A DNA stretch of 64,000 bases from Aureococcus anophagefferens (taxonomy: Eukaryota > Sar > Pelagophyceae > Pelagomonadales > Pelagomonadaceae). The position numbers were made by a program, and so were the translations under genes. Positions 18,754-26,027 of this stretch are shown here, one piece after another. The stretch is from NCBI RefSeq assembly GCF_000186865.1, contig NW_008705565.1:528440-592439 (forward strand). Reading direction: 5' to 3'. The notes below the pieces were generated by a model, which worked only from the letters and a program-made list of their open reading frames with translations, did no database searches and was not told the DNA's origin. Position 1 is the first letter of the stretch. Each line of letters opens with the position of its first letter.

Positions 18754-19365
18754 ATGAGCACGCAGCTCGAGGCGTGGTGCGGCCACCTCTGCCGCATCAA
18801 GGCGAACACGGGCGCCATCGTGCGCGCGACGCACGAGCTCGACAGCCCCGTCGTCGGGGAGCTCAAGTGCGGCGTCAACGTGCGCGTCTGGGAGAGCGGC
18901 TTCAGCAAGGGCAAGGACGGCAAGACGTGGACGGGCCGCTGCAAGGTCATGCACCCCCACGAGGGCTGGATCTCGGCGAAGACGCTCCACCTCCTGCCGC
19001 AGGGCATCAACGGCCGGCCCGTGCCGCGCGCCAACGACCTCGACGCCAACTTCGAGATGATCCCCGTCAAGGTCGAGAAGCAGGAGGGCCCGCCCAAGAC
19101 CTTCGTGCCCGCGTCCATCAAGGTCGTCATCCTCCGTTTGCCGGAGGACGAGAAGAACGGCCCGACGAAGTTCAACGCGGGCCTCGCGCACGGCCAGTCG
19201 ACGCTCACGACGGAGAGGGAAGCGAGGACGAACAACGAGCTCTACGGCTGGGTCAAGGACAAGCACGGCGCCACCATGCCCCAGCCCGAGGCGCGCCTCT
19301 CCTTCCACGGCTTCGCGTCGCGCGCGCTGCCCCCGGGCTCCCTCGAGAAGCAGCTCGCCTCCTAG
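18754..19365 (+). CDS. small protein with SH3-like domain
   Basis: The product is 203 aa. Residues ~15-80 carry the SH3-like segment in its clearest form here: GAIVRATHELDSPVVGELK, a central WTGRCKV and the closing HEGWISAKTLHLL. The C-terminal ~85 residues (ASIKVVILRLPEDEKNGPTK onward) look globular and are not recognised. No signal peptide or membrane segment. The start is supported by context (GACCATGAG) and by lying directly before the domain. Function unknown; an adaptor role is a guess. Confidence 0.75.
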   Translation: MSTQLEAWCGHLCRIKANTGAIVRATHELDSPVVGELKCGVNVRVWESGFSKGKDGKTWTGRCKVMHPHEGWISAKTLHLLPQGINGRPVPRANDLDANFEMIPVKVEKQEGPPKTFVPASIKVVILRLPEDEKNGPTKFNAGLAHGQSTLTTEREARTNNELYGWVKDKHGATMPQPEARLSFHGFASRALPPGSLEKQLAS

Positions 19366-19442
19366 GCGGGCGCGGAACGCGCCCGAAGGCTCCGTGCGCG
19401 CGCGCTCGTAACTTGACGACAAGGTTCCACGCGCGCGCGCGC

Positions 19443-20555
19443 TCACAACTTGACGACGTCCCGCCGGCTCCAGCCGAGGGCCGCGAGCGTGCCCGCGACC
19501 TTGGGGTCGCCGCGCGGGCCGCACAGCGTCTCGTAGACGCGCGGCAGGCCGCAGACGAGCGTGAGGCTGTCCTCGCCCGGCGGCGCGAGGTGGCGCTCCA
19601 GGACGTCCTTCGTGATCCACCCCTTCTCGCGCTTCGGCGCGCCGCCGAAGAGCGCGTACCTGTTCCTCACCTCGGGCCGGTCCTTGTCGACGTCGTAGCG
19701 CGACCCGAGGCAGTAGACGAGCTTGAAGCGCCGCGCGTAGCGCCACGTGAGCTGCTCGAGGCGCTTCTTCATCATGATCTCGTCCTCGGACCGGTTCCCG
19801 TAGACGAGGACGATTCGCGTGTCGTCGCCGGGCGTCGCCAGCACCTTCTCGAGGATCTGGATCATGGGCGCCACGCCGGACCCGACGCAGACGAGGTTGA
19901 GCCGCTTCGCGCCGCGGAACGGGTACCGAATCTTTATGTTTTTGGCGACGTGGCGAAACTCGACCTCGTCGCCCACCTGTAACCGGTGCAGCGCCGACGA
20001 CACGAGGCCCGGCGGCTTGTAGGTCTTCGGGTAGCGCTCGTCGCCCCAGGCGTCGTAGCGCCGCACGAGGAGCTGGAACCGGCCCGGCAGGTCCTCCGGC
20101 GACACGGGCGTGTAGCTCCGCTCCTCGAAGCCCTCGTCGGCCTCCTCCCGCTTCGCCGCCGCCTCGCGCTCCTCGGCGGTCACGGCGGCCTGAAGCTCGA
20201 GGAGGACCGGGTCGTCCTCGTCCGCGCGGAGCGGCCACTCGACGGTCTCGCGGAGGCTCTTCGGCCGCCTCACGCGCGCGCAGACGCAGGAGCTCGTCGG
20301 CAGGTTGAGGGTCGCGGCGCCGGGCGGCAGGCCGAACTCGAGGATCGCCGAGTTCGGCGTGTGGTAACTCTTCCGCAGCAGCGGCAGCTTCGTCCACGTC
20401 GTCGACAGGGCGCACGACGACACGTGCCACTCCTGGCCCGTCTCGCGCAGGTAGTCGCCGAGCGTGAAGCTGCTGCTCTTCGTGAAGGAGCACGAGCCCG
20501 CGCAGCCGGCCACGGACGGCGACGCGAGGCGGAGCGTGTATGCGAGCGCTTCCAT
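19443..20555 (-). CDS. NADH-cytochrome b5 reductase-like flavoprotein
   Basis: The product is 370 aa, longer than the usual ~300. Enzymes of this family pass electrons from NAD(P)H through FAD to cytochrome b5 or similar acceptors. Visible motifs: FAD-binding RSYTPVS near residue 146, GRFQLLVRRYDAWG, the NAD(P)H-binding LVCVGSGVAPMIQILE, IVLVYGNRSEDEI and the terminal LVCGLPRVYETLCGP, close to the family's CGPxxM-type segment. The N-terminal ~60 residues are divergent, with several cysteines, and an acidic helical insert (residues ~115-143) interrupts the FAD domain. There is no clear membrane anchor. It diverges from the EHD gene across 117 bp. Confidence 0.85.
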   Translation of the reverse strand: MEALAYTLRLASPSVAGCAGSCSFTKSSSFTLGDYLRETGQEWHVSSCALSTTWTKLPLLRKSYHTPNSAILEFGLPPGAATLNLPTSSCVCARVRRPKSLRETVEWPLRADEDDPVLLELQAAVTAEEREAAAKREEADEGFEERSYTPVSPEDLPGRFQLLVRRYDAWGDERYPKTYKPPGLVSSALHRLQVGDEVEFRHVAKNIKIRYPFRGAKRLNLVCVGSGVAPMIQILEKVLATPGDDTRIVLVYGNRSEDEIMMKKRLEQLTWRYARRFKLVYCLGSRYDVDKDRPEVRNRYALFGGAPKREKGWITKDVLERHLAPPGEDSLTLVCGLPRVYETLCGPRGDPKVAGTLAALGWSRRDVVKL

Positions 20556-20619
20556 GGATCCTCAGGGGCTGTCCATCGTTCTAAACTCTGCAACCACAGG
20601 TAAACGAGGAAAAAACGGA

Positions 20620-20632
20620 CAAGTTGAAGGCC
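20620..20632 (+). promoter_or_regulatory. CAAGTTGAAGGCC motif in divergent promoter
   Basis: Identical over 13 bases to the word at 5706. It lies 41 bp before the EHD-like ATG in a 117-bp divergent promoter. Possible promoter or 5'-leader element. Confidence 0.35.
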
Positions 20633-20672
20633 TCTCCGCGGCCATCGGCCTATGCAGCCCGAACCGTAAAGG

Positions 20673-22424
20673 ATGGCGAGCCCGATGAAGAAGATGCCCG
20701 CCGAGGGCAAGGAGTTCGCCGCGCCGGACTACGCGGACCTGCAGCACGCGCTCTGCGGCCTCTACACGCGCGAGGTCGCGCCCGTGGAGGCCCAGCTCAA
20801 GTACGGCACGGTGGGCACGGCGAGCTACACGGCGGCCGAGTTCGGCGCCAAGCCCGTGGTCTTCATCCTGGGCCAGTACTCCGTCGGTAAGACGACCTTC
20901 ATCCGGACCCTGCTCGGCAAGGACTTCCCCTCCATGCAGATCGGTCCCGAGCCGACGACGGACTGCTTCATGGCCATCGAGAAGGGCGTCTCGGACCGCA
21001 ACGTGCCCGGGTCGGCGGCGACGGCGGACACGACGCGGCCCTGGGGCGCCCTCGGGAACTTCGGCGCGGCGTTCCAGGCCAAGTTCTCCGTGACGTCCGT
21101 CGCGGGCGCGTCGCTCCTCGACGACCTGATCCTCGTGGACTCGCCGGGCGTCCTCGCGGGCGAGAAGCAGAAGCAGGCGGGCCGCCACTACGACTTCGTC
21201 GAGGTCGCGGCCCACTTCGCGGAGCGGGCGGACCTCATCTTGGTGCTCGTCGACGCGCACAAGCTCGACCTCAGCGACGAGTTCACGAACGTGCTCCGGA
21301 GCATCCAGAAGCACGACGAGAAGATGCGCGTCGTCCTGAACAAGGCGGACCAGGTGTCGACGCAGGAGCTCATCCGCGTCACGACGGCCATGGCCTGGTC
21401 GCTGTCGCGGTGCCTGCGGACGCCCGAGGTCAAGCGCGTCTACGTGAGCAGCTTCTGGGACGAGCCCCTGAAGAACGAGCAGCTGAAGCCCTTCTTCGAG
21501 GCGGAGCGCGACGCGCTGCTGGCGGACCTGCGCGCGCTGCCGACGGGCCAGCTCCAGCGGCGCACGAACGAGGTGCTGCGGCGCGTCGCCGCCGTCAAGG
21601 CCCACGCGATGATCCTCGAGGGCATCCGGAAGCGCGTGCCCTACATCGGCCAGGAGGCGTGGGCGAAGAGCTGCGCGGACGGCGCGGCGCTGCCCGACAT
21701 CTGGCAGGCCATCGCCCGGGACAACGAGGTGAGCCTGTGGACCCTGCCGCCGCCGGAGGCCTACGCGGCGGCCATCGCGAGCGGCAAGCTCGACGTGCTC
21801 AAGCTGCCGCAGACGAAGCAGGCGCTCGCGGCGCTGGCCGCGGCCGCGGACGACCACGTGCCCCACGCGCAGCGCTACTTCCGCGGGGACCTGGAGGAGC
21901 TGCCCGAGGAGGCGCCCCACGTCGTCAAGAGCTTCCTCTTCAAGCTCGACGGCAAGCACAAGTTCAAGATCACGTCCGCGGGCTACAAGAAGCGGTGGTT
22001 CGTCCTCGACTCGGGCACGCTCAGGTACTACCACGCGCGCAACGACGTCGGCAACGACACGAACCCGGGCGGGGAGCTGAACCTGCTCGGCGGCTCCGTG
22101 GCGGCGCTGCCCGACAGCGACCGGTCCTTCGTGTTCTCGGTGAACGGTCCAAACCTCGATCGCGCGTACGTCTTCGCCGCGGAGAGCGCCGAGGACATGG
22201 CGACCTGGATCAAGCAGATCCGCGCCCACGCGTCGGGCCGCGCCCAGCTCCCGACGGCGACGCCCGTGCCGACCACGCCCCCGCCGCCGCCGGAGCCCGT
22301 CGCCGCGGAGCTCGTCGACGACGACGACGACGCGACGGCGCCGGCGGACGCCGGCGAAGTGCGGATGAGCATCTCCGACCCGGGGCCCGCGCGCGAGACG
22401 ACGGTCGACGGGCTCATCGTCTGA
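20673..22424 (+). CDS. EHD-like dynamin-family GTPase with PH domain
   Basis: The product is 583 aa. EHD proteins are membrane-remodelling nucleotidases acting in endocytic recycling. The G domain is clear: P-loop GQYSVGKTTF (residues ~67-76), the switch region with IGPEPTTDCFM, DSPGVLAGEKQ and NKADQVS, followed by the helical YVSSFWDEPL to RRVAAVKAHAMILEGIRK region of EHDs. Instead of the usual C-terminal EH domain, residues ~425-530 look like a PH domain (KSFLFKLDGKHKFKITSAGY, KRWFVLDSGTLRYY, final MATWIKQIRAHA). The tail is Pro-rich then acidic. No EF-hand of an EH domain was found. One exon. Confidence 0.88.
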   Translation: MASPMKKMPAEGKEFAAPDYADLQHALCGLYTREVAPVEAQLKYGTVGTASYTAAEFGAKPVVFILGQYSVGKTTFIRTLLGKDFPSMQIGPEPTTDCFMAIEKGVSDRNVPGSAATADTTRPWGALGNFGAAFQAKFSVTSVAGASLLDDLILVDSPGVLAGEKQKQAGRHYDFVEVAAHFAERADLILVLVDAHKLDLSDEFTNVLRSIQKHDEKMRVVLNKADQVSTQELIRVTTAMAWSLSRCLRTPEVKRVYVSSFWDEPLKNEQLKPFFEAERDALLADLRALPTGQLQRRTNEVLRRVAAVKAHAMILEGIRKRVPYIGQEAWAKSCADGAALPDIWQAIARDNEVSLWTLPPPEAYAAAIASGKLDVLKLPQTKQALAALAAAADDHVPHAQRYFRGDLEELPEEAPHVVKSFLFKLDGKHKFKITSAGYKKRWFVLDSGTLRYYHARNDVGNDTNPGGELNLLGGSVAALPDSDRSFVFSVNGPNLDRAYVFAAESAEDMATWIKQIRAHASGRAQLPTATPVPTTPPPPPEPVAAELVDDDDDATAPADAGEVRMSISDPGPARETTVDGLIV

Positions 22425-22660
22425 GAGCGGCGTAAGGAGGAGGCTAGCTTGGACCCCGTGCGCCAAAGCACGCGTGTTGAATGCGCAACTTGAACTCGTG
22501 TTGCACAGGTCTCGTAGCCACTTAAGCGTGCACTTAAGTAGCGACGCGTGTTGAACGCCTACTTGAACTCGTGTTGCACATGTACAGGTCTCGGATGGCA
22601 TGGGCTGCCCTCGAGATCGAGTAGCTGCTGAACACGAGTGAGGCTGCGTTCCTTTGCAAC
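22425..22660. repeat. intergenic direct repeat with 74-bp period
   Basis: Two copies of ACGCGTGTTGAA, each followed by ACTTGAACTCGTGTTGCACA, lie at 22470-22507 and 22544-22580. Between them CACTTAAG occurs twice. No gene is seen. Confidence 0.75.
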
Positions 22661-23179
22661 ATGCTCCAGCGCTATGTCGCCGCGCTCAAGAGCCATCCCT
22701 ACACGACCAACAGCGCTTCAGGCTTCGTCGTGTGCGCCTGCGGCGACGCGCTGACCCAGGCCTATGAAGGCGTCGACGACCGCCGGCGCACAGCGAAGCT
22801 CGCGGCCTGGGGCGCCGGGTGGACGGGCCCGGCCGGAGTCGTGTGGTACGGCGTCCTCAATGCTCTCTCCGGCGGCATCGGGAAGAAGCTGGCCGTGAAC
22901 CAATTAATCTTCGCGCCGGTGAACAACGCGCTGTTCTACTTCTACAACGAGGCGCTCGCGCCGGCGGCGGCGGAACCGCTGCTCGACCGCTACTCGAGGC
23001 GCATGGCCAACGAGTTCCTGCCGACGATGGCGACGAGCGTCGTCTGCTGGGTGCCGACGCAGGCCTTCAACTTGTCGATGGTCCCGCTCCACTTCAGGCC
23101 GCTCTTCCTCAACACGGCCTTCATTTTCTGGACGGCCTACCGGTCGTTCCGCGGGCATCGGAAGTACGACGAGACCTAG
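22661..23179 (+). CDS. Mpv17/PMP22 family membrane protein
   Basis: The product is 172 aa, typical for the family, whose members sit in the inner mitochondrial or peroxisomal membrane as probable small-solute channels. Family hallmarks in order: the opening RYVAALKSHPYTTNSASG with ACGDALTQ, several short membrane helices, a middle DRYSRRMANEFLP, then CWVPTQAFNLSMVPLHFRP (the W-x-P-x-Q-x-x-N and VP-x-x-x-R signatures), and a final FIFWTAYRSFRGHR. Which organelle it serves cannot be told. The ATG is the first in frame before the family start motif. One exon. Confidence 0.93.
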   Translation: MLQRYVAALKSHPYTTNSASGFVVCACGDALTQAYEGVDDRRRTAKLAAWGAGWTGPAGVVWYGVLNALSGGIGKKLAVNQLIFAPVNNALFYFYNEALAPAAAEPLLDRYSRRMANEFLPTMATSVVCWVPTQAFNLSMVPLHFRPLFLNTAFIFWTAYRSFRGHRKYDET

Positions 23180-23238
23180 AATTGTAATCTGCCGTCGTCC
23201 GAGAGCTTACTTCGGGACTTCAGTCGCGGGTCCGTCGA

Positions 23239-23919
23239 TCACGCGGCCGCGGCCGCGAGGAGGCTCAGCGCGTCGGTTCGCGGCTCCGTCGTCCGGCAGA
23301 GGGGGCACACGAGGGGGGGCTTCTTCTTGCGCTTCTTCAGGGGCACGTTCTTGTGCTTGAAGGCGCTGTACTCGCGGAGGCACTTTTCGTGGATCGCGTG
23401 GCACGACCCGTGGCACGCGAGGAGCTTCGACGGCTTCGCGACGGGCTTCTCGCAGACGGGGCAATAAGGGTGCGCGGGCGCCGGCGCGGGCGCCGGGGCC
23501 TCCTCTTCCTCGTCGGAGGAGGAGGAAGCGTCGTCGTCGTCGTCGTCGGCTTCGCCGGGCTTGTGATAGGCCGGAAAAGAGGAAATGGGCCGCTGCCTGT
23601 TCCAGGGCTTGTGCGTCCGCGCGCGCTTTTTGATGGGCTCGAGGCTCGCGACCGCGGCTTCGACGTCCGAGATTTTGTACGTCCACACGTCGCGCGCCCA
23701 GGACCGCGGGCCGCGGCAATGCGTAGCGTCTTCCTGCGGCGGGCTCAACGCGAGCTGCCGCGGGATCCGCCGCACGCGGGGCTCGTTGAGCTTCTCGGGG
23801 TATTTTGCGATGGCACCGTTCTGAGTGATGCGCTCACCCCGCAGAACCTCGTCCCATCGGGCCTTTTTCTCGCTCTCCGTCGACTCTTCGTCTTCCTGAA
23901 GGCGATAGGAATTAGGCAT
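23239..23919 (-). CDS. RING-type zinc-finger protein
   Basis: The product is 226 aa from the ATG at 23919; an upstream ATG at 23937 would lie inside a tandem repeat. The N-terminal half is basic and charged without known motifs (YRLQEDEESTESEKKARWDE; WARDVWTYKIS). A serine/aspartate linker leads to a RING-like cross-brace at residues ~155-215: CPVC, then LLACHGSCHAIHEKCL, then VCPLC. A lysine-rich loop (KNVPLKKRKKKPP) sits between the last ligand pairs and may act as a nuclear signal. E3 ligase activity is likely but unproved. It converges on the Mpv17 gene, 59 bp away. Confidence 0.75.
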   Translation of the reverse strand: MPNSYRLQEDEESTESEKKARWDEVLRGERITQNGAIAKYPEKLNEPRVRRIPRQLALSPPQEDATHCRGPRSWARDVWTYKISDVEAAVASLEPIKKRARTHKPWNRQRPISSFPAYHKPGEADDDDDDASSSSDEEEEAPAPAPAPAHPYCPVCEKPVAKPSKLLACHGSCHAIHEKCLREYSAFKHKNVPLKKRKKKPPLVCPLCRTTEPRTDALSLLAAAAA

Positions 23920-23924
23920 GGCGG

Positions 23925-24046
23925 GGGGTCCGCTCACGCCGGGGCGACGGTCGCGGGGGTCCGCTCACGCCGGGGCGACGGTCACGGGGGTCCGCTCAGG
24001 CCGGGGCGACGGTCGCGGGGGTTCGCTCACGCCGGGGCGACGTCGC
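23925..24046. repeat. 31-bp tandem repeat, four copies
   Basis: A unit containing GTCCGCTCACGCCGGGGCGA repeats at 31-bp spacing four times, with a few substitutions. It starts 5 bp upstream of the RING gene ATG on the minus strand, so it probably forms part of that promoter or leader. Confidence 0.85.
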
Positions 24047-24228
24047 TCTGGCACTGACGGCTCTTGTGGATGACTTTGTGGATGCTCGCCAATCCTGGAC
24101 GCGTCCGGACGCCTCTTCCGGGACGCCGTCCTCAAACGCCGTCCTCCAACGCCGTCCGCGCCGCCGCGCGCCTGCAGCCGCAGCGCGCAGGCCTTCCGCA
24201 GGCTAGGACAACGACGCGCGCGCCTTAC

Positions 24229-25875
24229 TCAGTTGGGAACGGCGTCGGCCTCCGCGAGCCGGTCGACGAGGTCGGCCTTCTTGCCGCCGACCTTGAGGCC
24301 GCGGGCCTTGAGCAGCGCCTTGAGCTCGGGGACGGTCTGCTTCGCGTAGTCGTTCCCCGCCGGCGGCGCGGCCGGCGGCGGCGCGGGCTCGAAGAGGTCG
24401 AGGGGCTCGTCCGGGAGCGGCGCCGGCAGCTCCGGCCCGAGGCCGAGGATCGCGAGGAGCTCGTCGTCGTCGTCGTCGTCGCCGGCGCGCGGCGCGGGCA
24501 GGTCGCCCGCGGGCTCCGGCTCGTCGTCGAAGAGCGCGTCGAAGGCCGCGTCGTCGCCGAGGAAGTCCGCGAACGAATCGTCGGCCGCGCCGCCGCCGCC
24601 GCCGCCGCCGCCGCTCAGGAGCGACCGGAGGAGCGCGTCGTCGTCGGTCTCGGCGTCGCGGTGGCTCGCCTTCTTCGCCGGCGCCGGCGCCGGCGCGGCC
24701 TCGCTGCCCTCGGGGTCGTCGAGGATGCCCAGCAGGTCGTCGAAGAAGGCCTCGTCGTCCGCCGACACGGGCGCGACGTCGTCGTCGACGTTCTCGTAGT
24801 CGTCCTGCTCAAAGGCGGCGTCGACCTTGTAGGACGACCCGTCGGGCCCGTCGAGGAGGGACCGCTCGCGCTCGGACGCCGCGGCGAGCGTCTCCCAGCG
24901 CGACCGCTCGCGGTTCCGAAACTCGGGCGCGGCGTCCGCCTCGGCGCCCCGCGCGGCCTCGCGGCGGTCGCTGCGCCGGCTGCGCCGGGCGTCGAGGCCC
25001 GCGTCGGCGGCGCCGTAGTCGTCGTCGTCGCGGCGGCCCCGCGACGCTTTGGCCGCGGCGTCGCGCGCGGCCGCCTCGGCGCGCGCGGCCTCCATCTCCT
25101 TGGCCTGCTCCATCTGCGCGAGCTCCGACGCCGTGAGGTGGCGCACCATGTCGGGGTCCAGGGGCACGTCGAAGGACGCCGTGCCGACGCCCGTGAGCCG
25201 CACGATGAGCTGGTCGTTCTTCACGGACCGCACCAGACCTCGCTCGCCCGCGCTCGGCCCGTCGAGCACGGCGACGACGTCGCCCAGCGCGAAGCGGTCG
25301 ACGATGTTGTCCTCGCCGACCTCCTGGCCCTCGAGGTGCACGCTGAGCATCATCTGCGCCTCCCTGGCGCTCAGGGGCACGGGCGTGACCGCGCCCTTGT
25401 AGCCCTCGACGATCTCGCCGATGCCGTTGCGCATGCCCGCGTCGATGCCCACGAAGTTGGCGATCTTGGGCACCCGCGTGAGCACGCGCCAGAGCTCCTG
25501 CTCCATGCGCAGGCGGCAGAAGACGTAGCCGGGGTAGATGATCTTCTCCTTGTGGTAGACCTTGCGGCCGCGCGTCGACGCGACCTTCTCCGTCGGCACG
25601 AGGATCGTCTCGACGCGGCTCCGCTGCTCGACGTGCTCGGGCTTGCCCAGGATCTCCTCGATGGTCGCCGCGCACCAGACCTCGTTGCCGACGTAGCACT
25701 GGAGGATGTACCACTCGTAGTCCTCGCTCGTCTCGACGTCGACGGGGACGGCGCGCGAGGGCGGCCGCGCGCGCGCCGGGAGGCTCGGCACGAACGCCGC
25801 GACCGGGACCAGGAGCGCGGCGAGCGCCAGCAGCGACGAGCGAAGCCGTCGCCGCGCCAACATTCCGCCGGCCAT
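24229..25875 (-). CDS. plastid-targeted NusG-like factor with SAP domain
   Basis: The product is 548 aa. NusG/Spt5 proteins bind RNA polymerase and set elongation and pausing. The leader (RRRLRSSLLALAALLVPVAA, then FVPSLP) is a signal peptide followed by an AFVP-type plastid motif, as in algae with complex plastids. An NGN domain (YEWYILQCYVGNEVWCAATI to IGIDAGMRNGIG region) and a KOW (DVVAVLDGPSAGERGLVRSV) follow. A ~230-residue acidic linker leads to a SAP motif at the end (TVPELKALLKARGLKVGGKK), a helical DNA/RNA-binding module. A role in plastid transcription is inferred. Starts at 25875 or 25863 are both possible. Confidence 0.85.
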   Translation of the reverse strand: MAGGMLARRRLRSSLLALAALLVPVAAFVPSLPARARPPSRAVPVDVETSEDYEWYILQCYVGNEVWCAATIEEILGKPEHVEQRSRVETILVPTEKVASTRGRKVYHKEKIIYPGYVFCRLRMEQELWRVLTRVPKIANFVGIDAGMRNGIGEIVEGYKGAVTPVPLSAREAQMMLSVHLEGQEVGEDNIVDRFALGDVVAVLDGPSAGERGLVRSVKNDQLIVRLTGVGTASFDVPLDPDMVRHLTASELAQMEQAKEMEAARAEAAARDAAAKASRGRRDDDDYGAADAGLDARRSRRSDRREAARGAEADAAPEFRNRERSRWETLAAASERERSLLDGPDGSSYKVDAAFEQDDYENVDDDVAPVSADDEAFFDDLLGILDDPEGSEAAPAPAPAKKASHRDAETDDDALLRSLLSGGGGGGGGAADDSFADFLGDDAAFDALFDDEPEPAGDLPAPRAGDDDDDDELLAILGLGPELPAPLPDEPLDLFEPAPPPAAPPAGNDYAKQTVPELKALLKARGLKVGGKKADLVDRLAEADAVPN

Positions 25876-25922
25876 CCTGCAGGCCTGTGTCGACGATTGA
25901 AGGCCGAGAATGGCAACCAATT

Positions 25923-25932
25923 CAAGTTGAAG
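25923..25932 (+). promoter_or_regulatory. CAAGTTGAAG motif in divergent promoter
   Basis: The 10-base core shared with 5706 and 20620 lies in the 152-bp spacer between the divergent NusG-like and AP2 genes, 105 bp before the AP2 ATG. Confidence 0.3.
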
Positions 25933-26027
25933 TACAACAAAGGCGGAAACGGCAATTCTATATACAATTGTAGTTTGTTTGACCGCACTGAAGCTCTAAA
26001 GTTTGCTGCCCCAGAGCAGCCGTCGAC

